DNA from: Sutterella wadsworthensis
GTDB lineage: Bacteria; Pseudomonadota; Gammaproteobacteria; Burkholderiales; Burkholderiaceae_F
Reading direction: 5' to 3'
Length of the DNA stretch: 64,000 nucleotides
Assembly: GCF_003315195.1 (NCBI RefSeq)
Contig: NZ_QNRV01000004.1
Coordinates: 1-64,000, forward strand
Below the pieces are notes generated by a model. That model was not told the origin of the DNA and ran no database searches. It saw only the letters and a list, made by a program, of their open reading frames with translations. A program made the translations under genes and the position numbers. Shown piece after piece: positions 16,495 through 24,710 of this stretch (positions are counted from its first letter, which is position 1; each line of letters begins with the position of its first letter).

Positions 16495-18288
16495 CTACTT
16501 TTCGTCAACTTCCAAAATCGCGAGGAAGGCTTCCTGCGGAATTTCGACGCTGCCCACCTGCTTCATACGCTTTTTACCAGCCTTCTGCTTTTCGAGCAGC
16601 TTGCGCTTACGCGTGATGTCGCCGCCGTAGCACTTGGCCAAAACGTTCTTGCGCAGCGCCTTCACGTTCTCGCGGGCGATGATGTTCGCACCGATGGCCG
16701 CCTGAATGGAAACTTCGTACATCTGACGGGGAATCAGCGTGCGAAGCCGCTGCACGAGCTCTCGGCCGCGGAACACGGCGTTCGAACGATGCATGATCGC
16801 TGAGAGCGGATCCACCTTGTCGCCGTTGATGAGGATATCAACACGCACCACGTCGGCCGCACGATATTCCTTGAACTCATAGTCCATCGAAGCGTAGCCG
16901 CGGGTGAGAGACTTCATGCGGTCAAAAAAGTCCAGCACGATTTCCGCGAGCGGCAGGTCATAAGTGAGGTGCACCTGACGGCCGTGATAGGCGAGATTGG
17001 TCTGAACACCGCGCTTATCCTGACAGAGCTTCATGACGGCGCCGACATATTCATTCGGCACAAAAATCGTCACCGTATCGATCGGCTCACGAATCTCATC
17101 GATCTTGTCGACCGGTGGGAGCTTCGAGGGGTTTTCCACCTGCACGACTTCGCCGTCGGTCATCAGCACCTCATAAACGACGGACGGAGCCGTCGTGATG
17201 AGATCCATGTTGTACTCGCGCTCCAGCCGCTCCTGCACGATGTCCATGTGCAGGAGACCAAGGAAGCCCGCGCGGAAGCCGAAGCCGAGCGCCTGGGAGC
17301 TTTCGGGCTCAAAACGCAGCGCCGCATCGTTAAGCTGAAGCTTCGTGAGGGCGTCGCGCAGCGCGTCGTACTGATTTGATTCCACCGGAAAGAGGCCGGC
17401 AAACACCTGCGGCTTCACCGCCTTGAAACCCGGGAGCGGTTCCTCGGCCGGTTTCTGCGCAAGCGTTACGGTGTCGCCCACGCGAGCGTCCTTCAATTCC
17501 TTGATGCCCGCGATGATGAAACCCACCTCGCCTGCGGAAAGCGATTCGCGCATCTTGCTCTTCGGCGTAAAGACACCGATCTGCTCGACCAAATGCGTGG
17601 CATTGGTCGCCATCAGCGTGATCTTGTCCTTGGGACGCACCGTACCGTTGACGACGCGCACCAGCATCACTACGCCCACGTAGTTGTCAAACCATGAGTC
17701 GATAATGAGCGCCTGGAGCGGCGCCTGCGGATCACCCTTGGGCGGCGGCACATCGCGCACGACGCGCTCGAGAATGTCGTCAACGCCCATGCCGGTTTTG
17801 GCCGAACAAGGAATCGCATCGGTCGCATCAATACCGATCACGTCTTCGATTTCCTCTGCGGCTGCTGTCGGATCCGCGCTCGGCAGATCCATTTTGTTGA
17901 GCACAGGGATCACGGAGACACCGAGATCGATAGCGGTGTAGCAGTTAGCGACCGTCTGCGCCTCTACGCCCTGCGTAGCGTCAACCACGAGGAGCGCCCC
18001 TTCGCAGGCCGAGAGCGAACGACTCACTTCATAAGAAAAGTCGACATGCCCCGGGGTATCGATCAGGTTAAGCTCATAAATCTGACCGTCCTTCGCTTTG
18101 TAGCGCAGCGACGCCGTCTGCGCCTTGATGGTAATGCCGCGTTCGCGCTCAAGATCCATGCTGTCGAGGACCTGCTCGCTCATTTCGCGGTCGGAGAGGC
18201 CTCCGCAGCGCTGAATCAGGCGGTCGGCAAGCGTGGACTTACCATGGTCGATGTGGGCGATGATCGAAAAGTTTCGGATGTTCTGCAT
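16495..18288 (-). CDS. lepA: Elongation factor 4 (back-translocating ribosomal GTPase)
   Basis: LepA binds stalled or mis-translocated ribosomes and also influences 30S biogenesis. The 597-residue protein starts with the canonical [21 protein letters not shown] (G1). G3 is [12 protein letters not shown] and G4 NKMDLP. The LepA-specific C-terminal domain carries LNGD-like [10 protein letters not shown] and the ribosome-tip motif [19 protein letters not shown]. Domain order and length match E. coli LepA (599). It heads the operon with lepB. A large palindromic stem-loop lies 45-100 bases upstream of the start. Confidence 0.97.
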   Translation of the reverse strand: MQNIRNFSIIAHIDHGKSTLADRLIQRCGGLSDREMSEQVLDSMDLERERGITIKAQTASLRYKAKDGQIYELNLIDTPGHVDFSYEVSRSLSACEGALLVVDATQGVEAQTVANCYTAIDLGVSVIPVLNKMDLPSADPTAAAEEIEDVIGIDATDAIPCSAKTGMGVDDILERVVRDVPPPKGDPQAPLQALIIDSWFDNYVGVVMLVRVVNGTVRPKDKITLMATNATHLVEQIGVFTPKSKMRESLSAGEVGFIIAGIKELKDARVGDTVTLAQKPAEEPLPGFKAVKPQVFAGLFPVESNQYDALRDALTKLQLNDAALRFEPESSQALGFGFRAGFLGLLHMDIVQERLEREYNMDLITTAPSVVYEVLMTDGEVVQVENPSKLPPVDKIDEIREPIDTVTIFVPNEYVGAVMKLCQDKRGVQTNLAYHGRQVHLTYDLPLAEIVLDFFDRMKSLTRGYASMDYEFKEYRAADVVRVDILINGDKVDPLSAIMHRSNAVFRGRELVQRLRTLIPRQMYEVSIQAAIGANIIARENVKALRKNVLAKCYGGDITRKRKLLEKQKAGKKRMKQVGSVEIPQEAFLAILEVDEK

Positions 18289-18333
18289 CGTCGATGTTGT
18301 AAATGCTTTGGGTCTTCAGGAAGCCCTTTAGAG

Positions 18334-18389
18334 CTCTGCCGGCAGCGGGCCCATTGATGAATCAATGGCCGGCGGTCTGAACGGCAGAG
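18334..18389 (-). promoter_or_regulatory. Nested stem-loop in the lepA leader
   Basis: CTCTGCCG (18334-18341) pairs with CGGCAGAG (18382-18389) and encloses the perfect 8-2-8 palindrome CCATTGAT-GA-ATCAATGG (18351-18368). It lies just upstream of lepA and could be a leader RNA structure or a dimeric operator. The inner repeat resembles an FNR box but has a 2-base rather than 4-base spacer. Confidence 0.4.
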
Positions 18390-18610
18390 TGCTGAGAGAT
18401 TCAAGATGAATTCATTGAAACGTCCGGGCAGCCGCTTGGGCGAAGCTGTCTGACGAAATGCGTTTTTTTAGCCGACACTTCGTCATCGCCTCCAGCCTGA
18501 GTCCGACTGTTCCGGGCGCGGATTGGGACTTCCGCGTGAACAGATCATTTTATCAAAGCTCGTCCGCAGCGCCGCAGCTCAGCCGGTGCTTCGGTTGCCC
18601 CAAAATCATA

Positions 18611-18646
18611 AAAAAGAAGCTTCCGGCCCAAAAGGTTCCCGGAAGC
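18611..18646 (-). terminator. Rho-independent terminator of fabF
   Basis: The stem GCTTCCGG/CCGGAAGC is followed on the minus strand by TTCTTTTTT. It starts about 55 bases after the fabF stop codon. Confidence 0.8.
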
Positions 18647-18702
18647 CTCCCAAATCACTTTGCTGGATCGAACACGATTCGAAATCAGCGGTTCCGTCTG
18701 GT

Positions 18703-19944
18703 TCAGTCCGCAAAGGCCTTGTAGATGACGGTTGAATTCGTGCCGCCGAAGCCAAACGAATTCTTCATCGCAGCGCGAATCTTCATCTGACGCGCCGTCT
18801 TGCCGACAATGTCAACGCCGGCACATTCCGGATCGAGGTTGTCGAGGTTGATGGTCGGAGGCGACACCTGATCACGGATGGCCATCACCGAGAAGACGCT
18901 TTCAATACCGCCGGCGCCGCCGAGCAGGTGGCCCGTCATCGACTTGGTCGAATTGACGGCCAGACGAGCAGCGTGATCGCCGAAAACTTCGCGAATAGCC
19001 TTCACCTCATTGGCGTCACCCACCGACGTGGACGTGCCGTGCGCATTCAGATAATCGATTTCGTCGGGATTCATGCCGGCGTGGCGCAGCGCCATACGCA
19101 TGCAGCGCACCGGACCGTCGGTCGAAGGCGTCGTGATGTGATGCGCGTCGCCCGAAAGACCGTACCCGGCAATTTCTGCGTAGATCTTGGCGCCGCGTGC
19201 TTTGGCGTGGTCCAGATCTTCGAGTACGAGAACGCCTGCGCCCTCGCCCATCACAAAGCCGTCGCGGTCCTTGTCAAACGGCCGCGATGCGGCTTCCGGC
19301 GCGTCATTGCGGCGCGAGAGGGCATGCATGGCGTCAAACCCCCCGATGCCAAGCTTGCAGACTGTCGACTCCGTGCCGCCCGCGAGCATCACATCCGCGT
19401 CGCCGCGGGCGATGATATAGGCAGCTTCGCCGATAGCATGCAGCCCCGTCGAGCAGGCCGTAACGTGTGCAATGTTGGGGCCCTTGAGTCCCTTCATAAT
19501 CGCGAGCTGACCCGAAGTCATATTGATGATGCATCCGGGAATCATGAAGGGTGAAATGCGGCGCGGACCGCGGGACACCATCGCGTCGTTATTGGCGCAG
19601 ATAGAGGGCAGGCCGCCGATGCCGGCGCCGATTGCAACGCCAATCATCGGCGCATTCTCCTCGGTGACTTCCAGTCCCGAATCCTCGAGCGCCATCAGAC
19701 CCGCGCCCACGCCGAAATGCACAAACTTGTCGAAACGGCGGACTTCCTTCACATCCAGGTATTTCCCGGCATCAAAGCCCTTCACTTCGCCCGCTATCTG
19801 ACAGCCGAACTCCGAGGCGTCAAAGCCGGTGATGCGAGCGATGCCGCTCTTGCCTTCAAGCGCGGCAGCCCAGCTCGAAGCCAGATTGTTGCCGAGCGGG
19901 GAGATCAGGCCGAGACCAGTAACGACTACGCGGCGATTCATCAT
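18703..19944 (-). CDS. fabF: Beta-ketoacyl-ACP synthase II
   Basis: FabF condenses malonyl-ACP with acyl-ACP in fatty-acid elongation. The 413-residue thiolase-fold protein shows the Cys-His-His triad: Cys in HVTACSTGLHAI (about residue 165), His in LNAHGTSTSVGD and His in KSMTGHLLGGAGG. The N-terminal RRVVVTGLGLISPLGNN is diagnostic. It ends the fab cluster and is separated from acpP by 328 bases and a hairpin, so it may have its own promoter. An AAGGAAA site lies ahead of tandem ATG codons at 19944 and 19941. Confidence 0.97.
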   Translation of the reverse strand: MMNRRVVVTGLGLISPLGNNLASSWAAALEGKSGIARITGFDASEFGCQIAGEVKGFDAGKYLDVKEVRRFDKFVHFGVGAGLMALEDSGLEVTEENAPMIGVAIGAGIGGLPSICANNDAMVSRGPRRISPFMIPGCIINMTSGQLAIMKGLKGPNIAHVTACSTGLHAIGEAAYIIARGDADVMLAGGTESTVCKLGIGGFDAMHALSRRNDAPEAASRPFDKDRDGFVMGEGAGVLVLEDLDHAKARGAKIYAEIAGYGLSGDAHHITTPSTDGPVRCMRMALRHAGMNPDEIDYLNAHGTSTSVGDANEVKAIREVFGDHAARLAVNSTKSMTGHLLGGAGGIESVFSVMAIRDQVSPPTINLDNLDPECAGVDIVGKTARQMKIRAAMKNSFGFGGTNSTVIYKAFAD

Positions 19945-20272
19945 GTTGCAGTTTCCTTCAAAGTCAAAGGATTGAAGCCCCTAGTGAAAACCGATGCAAG
20001 CGCAGAGACGCCTCTGAGCATTGCCAATGCGGTGCAATAGGTGGTTCGAGATCGTTCAAACTTCCCCTTTGCCTTCTGTATTCAGGCATTTCAGGGAATT
20101 TACAACTATTCGGATTAGCAGAAAAACGGGGTTTTGCCCATTCATTACGTGAAACGGGATCCGTTGCCGGATCCCGTTTTCATTGCCCTGCCTCGCCGTA
20201 TGGAGCCCAATCGAGCAGCTTCAGACGGTGATCAGCGGCAGCTTGCTTCGAGACGCTGCCCGAACGTGCGAA
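19945..20272. other. Intergenic region between acpP and fabF
   Basis: No gene is seen. The acpP terminator (20152-20183) occupies the right part. The left part is AT-richer and probably holds a separate fabF promoter. Confidence 0.55.
20152..20183. terminator. Hairpin downstream of acpP
   Basis: AACGGGATCCG pairs with CGGATCCCGTT around a four-base loop, flanked by T on the plus strand and TTTCA on the minus strand. It probably ends or attenuates the acpP transcript before fabF. Confidence 0.65.
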
Positions 20273-20512
20273 TTACTTCGCGACGGCGGCCTTGACGAAG
20301 TCGATGGCCTGCTGAACCGTACGGAGATTTTCCTGTTCGGTGTCGGGGATTTCGATGTCGAAAGCATCTTCGAGCGCGAGCGACATTTCAACCGTCGTCA
20401 GGCTGTCGGCACCGAGATCTTCAATAAAGGAGGATTCGTTCTTGATGTCCTCTTCCTTGATGCCAAGCTGTTCAGCAATGATCTTCTTGACCTTCTGTTC
20501 AATATCGTCCAT
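20273..20512 (-). CDS. acpP: Acyl carrier protein
   Basis: The 79-residue acidic helical protein carries fatty acyl chains on phosphopantetheine. The attachment serine sits in the universal [11 protein letters not shown] motif (about residue 37). Length, acidity and the start [17 protein letters not shown] are typical. GGAG precedes the ATG. It lies between fabG and fabF as in most Proteobacteria. The synthase that loads it (acpS) is not at its usual place in this window. Confidence 0.98.
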   Translation of the reverse strand: MDDIEQKVKKIIAEQLGIKEEDIKNESSFIEDLGADSLTTVEMSLALEDAFDIEIPDTEQENLRTVQQAIDFVKAAVAK

Positions 20513-20638
20513 TTGATTGTCTCTCCGGGTGGGGTTGAGCGTTCAGATGAACCCCGCGCTTGATGGAGCATACAGGGTCGTTAAAAAAGAATTTAGCTTT
20601 TAATTTTACCAAAACCAATCGGTTGTCGCCGCTGCAGA

Positions 20639-21406
20639 TCAACCCATGTACATGCCGCCGTTCACATGAAGCACAATGCCCGTCACGTAAGCGCCCGCGG
20701 GCGATGCGAGGTAAAGGCAGGCGTTGGCCACATCATCCGTTTGGCCGAGACGACCGAGCGCGGTCTGACCGATCAGCGCCGTCTTGTGCTCTTCGGGAAG
20801 ATCCTTTGTCATGTCGGTGTCGATGAAGCCCGGTGCGATGCAGTTGACAGTGATGCCCCGAGAACCGATTTCCCGCGCGAGCGACATCGTCATGCCGACC
20901 AAACCGGCCTTGGCGGCCGCATAGTTCACCTGACCGGCATTGCCCATCGCCCCCACAACCGAGGACATGGAAATAATGCGGCCCGAGCGCTGCTTCATCA
21001 TCGGACGAACACAGGCGCGCGCCAGGCGGAAGGCTGCGGTCAGATCGGTTTCAATCACCGTCTCCCATTGCTCGTCCTTCATGCGCATGACGAGACCGTC
21101 CTTGGTAATGCCGGCATTATTGATGAGCACATCAATGCGGCCGTATTCGGCCACGATGTCGTCGACGGCCTTCTTCGAAGCTTCAGCATCACAGACATTG
21201 AGCACAATGCCGCGGCCGCGGCCTTCAAAGGCTTTGCCGGCCTCGTCGAGCGCAGCCGCGCCCGCTTCCGAAGTGGCCGTGCCGATAACCACGGCACCCG
21301 CCTGAAGAAAAGCTTCAAAGACCGCACGGCCAATACCGCGGCTCGCACCGGTAACAAGACAAATCTGCCCGGCGAGCGCGTCCGCCGCAAAGATCATTTT
21401 TTCCAT
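20639..21406 (-). CDS. fabG: 3-oxoacyl-ACP reductase
   Basis: FabG reduces beta-ketoacyl-ACP with NADPH. The short-chain dehydrogenase motifs are present: cofactor glycine motif TGASRGIG (about residues 18-25), NNAG, and the catalytic Ser-Tyr-Lys as SSVVGAMGNAGQVNYAAAK. NCIAPGFIDTDMTKDLP is typical of FabG. The ATG at 21406 gives 255 residues; an upstream TTG (21421) or the next ATG (21397) cannot be excluded because the ribosome site is weak. It follows fabD by about 40 bases in one operon. Confidence 0.95.
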   Translation of the reverse strand: MEKMIFAADALAGQICLVTGASRGIGRAVFEAFLQAGAVVIGTATSEAGAAALDEAGKAFEGRGRGIVLNVCDAEASKKAVDDIVAEYGRIDVLINNAGITKDGLVMRMKDEQWETVIETDLTAAFRLARACVRPMMKQRSGRIISMSSVVGAMGNAGQVNYAAAKAGLVGMTMSLAREIGSRGITVNCIAPGFIDTDMTKDLPEEHKTALIGQTALGRLGQTDDVANACLYLASPAGAYVTGIVLHVNGGMYMG

Positions 21407-21447
21407 GTCGTTGGTTCTCAATCAAAGGTGAAAATTCAATGAATACT

Positions 21448-22380
21448 TCAAGCTGCGAGCGCCTCGAGAGTCGCCTCGAGCGTCGCTTCGCTGCTGATGC
21501 CGTGGAGTCTGATCTCCGGCGCAATGCGCTTGACGAGCCCCGTCAGCACTTTGCCCGGCCCGCATTCCACGATGTCTGTGACGCCGGAGGCTTCCATGGC
21601 CTTCACAATCTTGGTCCACTGCACCGCCGACGATACCTGCTGCGCGAGGAGCGCACGGATTTCGTCCGGGGTAGTGTGAAGCTGCGCCGTAACGTTGGCA
21701 TACACCGGCACAGACGGAGCGCTGACTTTAACTTCGGCCAAATGTTTGGCAAGGCGTTCACCTGCCGGCGCCAAAAGGCTCGAATGAAAGGGCCCCGAAA
21801 CGGCCAGCGGAATGGCTCTCCGGCAGCCGCGGGCCTTAAGAAGCTCTACCGCTTTGGCAAGGCCGTCGCTGCGCCCGGCAATCACCACCTGCCCAGGCGA
21901 ATTGAAATTCACCGGCTCCACGGGCCCCACGGCAGAGGCTTCGCGGCAGGCTTCAATAACGGCTTCGTCATCGAGGCCAATGACGGCTGCCATGCCGCCC
22001 ACACCGACCGGCACCGCTTCCTGCATGGCCTGCGCACGGAAACGCACAAGCTTCACGGCATCCTCAAAGGCAAATGTTCCCGCTGACGTGAGCGCGGAAT
22101 ATTCCCCTAAAGAATGACCGGCCATCACATCCGGACGGCGGCCGCCGGCAGCGATCCAAGCTTCATAAAACGCTGCAGAGGCCGCGAGCAGTGCGGGCTG
22201 CGTGTTCACCGTCAGGCTGAGCACTTCCGCCGGACCTTCTGCGATGAGTTTGACAAGATCTTCTCCAAGAGCAGCATTGGCGCGAGCCATATAGTCCGCA
22301 ACGACAGCATTGTCGGCAAAGCCCGAAAGCATGCCGACAGACTGGCTGCCCTGGCCGGGGAATACGAATGCAATGCGCAT
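21448..22380 (-). CDS. fabD: Malonyl-CoA-ACP transacylase
   Basis: FabD moves malonyl groups from CoA to ACP. The protein starts with the family hallmark AFVFPGQGSQSVGM. The nucleophile serine is in GHSLGEYSAL (about residue 92), with the partner histidine in GPFHSSLL. The ATG at 22380 has AAAGGAA upstream and gives 310 residues, matching E. coli FabD (309). The 17 extra residues of the longer frame lack similarity. Its order between fabH and fabG is standard. Confidence 0.97.
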   Translation of the reverse strand: MRIAFVFPGQGSQSVGMLSGFADNAVVADYMARANAALGEDLVKLIAEGPAEVLSLTVNTQPALLAASAAFYEAWIAAGGRRPDVMAGHSLGEYSALTSAGTFAFEDAVKLVRFRAQAMQEAVPVGVGGMAAVIGLDDEAVIEACREASAVGPVEPVNFNSPGQVVIAGRSDGLAKAVELLKARGCRRAIPLAVSGPFHSSLLAPAGERLAKHLAEVKVSAPSVPVYANVTAQLHTTPDEIRALLAQQVSSAVQWTKIVKAMEASGVTDIVECGPGKVLTGLVKRIAPEIRLHGISSEATLEATLEALAA

Positions 22381-22443
22381 GAGTTTTTTCCTTTGGTTCC
22401 GTAATTGGTGTTCGAGACGATTCGCTTCCAAAGCCGCTCGGCC

Positions 22444-23439
22444 TTATTCGCTGCGCCAGCGCACAATCGCCGATCCCCAGGCCATGCCGGCACCGACAGC
22501 CTGCAGCAGCACCAGGCTGCCGTCTGAAATCTTTCCGCTTCGCACGGCTTCATCAAGCGCAAGCGGCACGGAAGCCGCTGACGTGTTGCCCTGTTCCGAC
22601 ACGGTCTTGATCATCCGTTCGTCGGGAATGCCGAGCTTCTTGGCCACCATTGTCATAATGCGCAGATTGGCCTGATGGGGAATGTAGACGTCCACATCCT
22701 GCGGATCCACGCCCGCCAAGACGGCAACTTCCTGCGCGGACGACGTCAATCCGTCAACGGCAAGCTTAAAGACCTGACGGCCGTCCATATTGATGTAGGG
22801 ACGCCCGCAAAGTTCACCGTGATCAATCCGTGCCGTGAGACCGAGCACATTTTCATCGTAGGATCCGTCGGCATACATCCGAGCGGCCAGAATACCGGGC
22901 TTTGCCGAGGCCTCCAGCACCACTGCCCCTGCGCCGTCGCCAAAAAGTACGCACGTTGCGCGGTCCTTCATGTCGATAACGCGCGACATCGTTTCCGCCC
23001 CGATGACCAGCGCACGCTGATAGGGACCTGCACGGAGCATGGCATCGGCAGCATTAAGCGCATAAATAAAGCCCGCGCACACGGCCTGTACGTCGAACGC
23101 CGCGCACCCCGCCGCGCCGATCAAACGCTGCACGGCCGCTGCCGTCGACGGAAATACCTGATCAGGCGTCGTCGTCGCCACAATGATCAGATCAATCGTC
23201 TTGGGATCAACGCCGCCCCCTTCAAGCGCCTTCTGTGCGGCTGCGGCAGCCAGCGTGGTAGTCGTTTCCGTCGTTCCATTGACGAAGCGTCGAGCTTCAA
23301 TGCCGGTACGCGTACGAATCCATTCATCAGAAGTTTCAATGCCGTCGGCAGCGAGCCGTCGGGCAAGGTCCTCATTGGTGATGCGGGCCGCAGGAAGCGC
23401 GGACCCTGTGGAAATGATGCGGGAGTATTTGGCTGACAT
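22444..23439 (-). CDS. fabH: Beta-ketoacyl-ACP synthase III
   Basis: FabH starts fatty-acid synthesis by condensing acetyl-CoA with malonyl-ACP. The Cys-His-Asn triad is visible: Cys in DVQAVCAGFIYAL (about residue 118), His in YIPHQANLRIM and Asn in EQGNTSAASVPLAL. Length 331 is normal. AAGGA lies before the ATG. In most Proteobacteria plsX sits immediately upstream; here there is only a 349-base gap with the rpmF terminator, so fabH heads the operon. Confidence 0.97.
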   Translation of the reverse strand: MSAKYSRIISTGSALPAARITNEDLARRLAADGIETSDEWIRTRTGIEARRFVNGTTETTTTLAAAAAQKALEGGGVDPKTIDLIIVATTTPDQVFPSTAAAVQRLIGAAGCAAFDVQAVCAGFIYALNAADAMLRAGPYQRALVIGAETMSRVIDMKDRATCVLFGDGAGAVVLEASAKPGILAARMYADGSYDENVLGLTARIDHGELCGRPYINMDGRQVFKLAVDGLTSSAQEVAVLAGVDPQDVDVYIPHQANLRIMTMVAKKLGIPDERMIKTVSEQGNTSAASVPLALDEAVRSGKISDGSLVLLQAVGAGMAWGSAIVRWRSE

Positions 23440-23788
23440 GAGCCGTCCTTATAGACAAGTCGCGTGAACGTTGGATCTTACCGATTTAAAGCCTGCGTTT
23501 GAAGTCCGTTTTTTCAACCACACGGCGTAACTCATTTGCGCCATACGGCTGCGGAACATCAGCCATGACTTTAACCGGATTCGGCAGACATGAAAAAGGG
23601 GACCCACTTCTGGATCCCCTTCTTTTCGAATCGCCCCGGCCGCTTCCTTCAGAAGCTCTTGGCCTTCGAGACTCCCTGACGTTAAACTGAAACCTTTTGC
23701 AAAGAGCACTTTCACCGTGGGGTGCGCGCGGCATCTCGCGCGAGGTTCATTAACGCTGCAGAAGCGTACCGGTTTGTTCGGTGCGGAC
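23440..23788. other. Gap between rpmF and fabH where plsX would be expected
   Basis: No PlsX-like or other credible reading frame is present on either strand. The stretch holds the rpmF terminator (23593-23620) and must contain the fabH operon promoter. Confidence 0.65.
23593..23620 (-). terminator. Rho-independent terminator downstream of rpmF
   Basis: The minus strand reads GGGGATCC, a short loop, then GGGTCCCC and TTTTT. It ends the rpmF transcript about 170 bases after its stop codon. Confidence 0.75.
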
Positions 23789-23971
23789 TTATTCGTCCTG
23801 CTTCGTCGCGATGACCTTCTTGCCGCGATAGAAGCCCGTCGGGCTGATGTGATGACGGCGATGGACTTCGCCGGTCGTCGCTTCGACAGCCGTCGGAGGA
23901 TTCTTCAAAAAGTCATGAGCACGACGATTGCCGCGACGGGCGACCGATTTCTTATTCTGCTGAACAGCCAT
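23789..23971 (-). CDS. rpmF: 50S ribosomal protein L32
   Basis: This 60-residue basic protein starts [20 protein letters not shown], the diagnostic L32 N-terminus, and continues with a [14 protein letters not shown] segment. The ATG at 23971 is the family start; four upstream residues in the open frame are not part of L32. No zinc-type cysteines are present, so it is the Cys-minus form. Upstream yceD and downstream plsX, its common neighbours, are both absent here. A terminator separates it from fabH. Confidence 0.95.
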   Translation of the reverse strand: MAVQQNKKSVARRGNRRAHDFLKNPPTAVEATTGEVHRRHHISPTGFYRGKKVIATKQDE

Positions 23972-24166
23972 GGCAAACCCCACGTAGGTATAAGCGAGTG
24001 TCGAACTAAATTACTTCCGTGACCAGGCACTCGTTCCAGAACACGGAATTCCATGATTGCGCCGCCGTCTAAATTGACAGGACGGCAAGCGGCGGATTGT
24101 ACCAAATCCCCTGAAGAACCTCATGCAAAAAGCATCTTTTTTTAGGTTCGAAGAATTCAGTCCAAT

Positions 24167-24192
24167 AAAAAAGGAGGGCAACTGCCCTCCTT
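24167..24192 (-). terminator. Rho-independent terminator of the triple tRNA-Gly block
   Basis: The stem GGAGGGC/GCCCTCC has a four-base loop. On the minus strand it is followed by TTTTTT. It lies 11 bases after the last tRNA. Confidence 0.88.
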
Positions 24193-24202
24193 CCCGGAAA
24201 TC

Positions 24203-24278
24203 TGGAGCGGGAGACGAGTCTCGAACTCGCGACCTCAACCTTGGCAAGGTTGCGCTCTACCAACTGAGCTACTCCCGC
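24203..24278 (-). tRNA. tRNA-Gly(GCC), copy 1
   Basis: The 76-base minus-strand sequence folds as a tRNA: acceptor GCGGGAG/CTCCCGC, anticodon loop with GCC (within CTTGCCAAG), T-arm GTTCGA, encoded CCA. All five tRNA-Gly copies in the window are identical. It is the last of three in tandem. Confidence 0.98.
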
Positions 24279-24324
24279 ACGCTCCGCTTGGTGTTCCCTT
24301 AACTGCAGTTCGAACAGAATTCGA

Positions 24325-24400
24325 TGGAGCGGGAGACGAGTCTCGAACTCGCGACCTCAACCTTGGCAAGGTTGCGCTCTACCAACTGAGCTACTCCCGC
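24325..24400 (-). tRNA. tRNA-Gly(GCC), copy 2
   Basis: Identical in all 76 bases to copy 1, with encoded CCA. Middle gene of the tandem triplet; the 46-base spacer to copy 1 is unrelated to the next spacer. Confidence 0.98.
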
Positions 24401-24435
24401 ATCGCCTGCGTGGGGAAGGGTTCCAAAGGGATCTT

Positions 24436-24511
24436 TGGAGCGGGAGACGAGTCTCGAACTCGCGACCTCAACCTTGGCAAGGTTGCGCTCTACCAACTGA
24501 GCTACTCCCGC
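24436..24511 (-). tRNA. tRNA-Gly(GCC), copy 3
   Basis: Identical in all 76 bases to copy 1, with encoded CCA. First gene of the triplet in transcription order, about 200 bases downstream of rclA. Triple tandem tRNA-Gly(GCC) recalls E. coli glyVXY. Confidence 0.98.
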
Positions 24512-24710
24512 ATTTCCAGCGAAGAATGCGAATTATACGAAGCTACGGGATTTTGTCAAGCAAACGACGGTATTCACGTACTGTTGAGTGAGTTCCCGAT
24601 ACGGAGGACCGCATCAGACTTTAAATGCCCGCTTTCTTCTGGACTTTACTGCCCAAAACGCAGAACGCCGCCCTCACTATGAAGGAGGCGCTTTCCCCTT
24701 GAACGGTTCC

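Larger units (their letters stand above)
18289..18702. other. Gene-free region between fabF and lepA
   Basis: No coding region is credible here. It contains the fabF terminator (18611-18646), a nested stem-loop (18334-18389) and presumably the lepA promoter in between. Confidence 0.6.

Noticed and set aside
18351-18368. FNR box upstream of lepA
   Set aside because: The halves TTGAT and ATCAA are 2 bases apart; FNR sites need a 4-base spacer. It is kept only as a palindrome.
23449-23715. Small minus-strand frame as a plsX remnant
   Set aside because: It shares no recognisable PlsX sequence and overlaps the rpmF terminator.
24299-24496. Short repetitive frames containing NLAKVEVASSRLVSRS
   Set aside because: They are translations of the repeated tRNA-Gly genes, not proteins.
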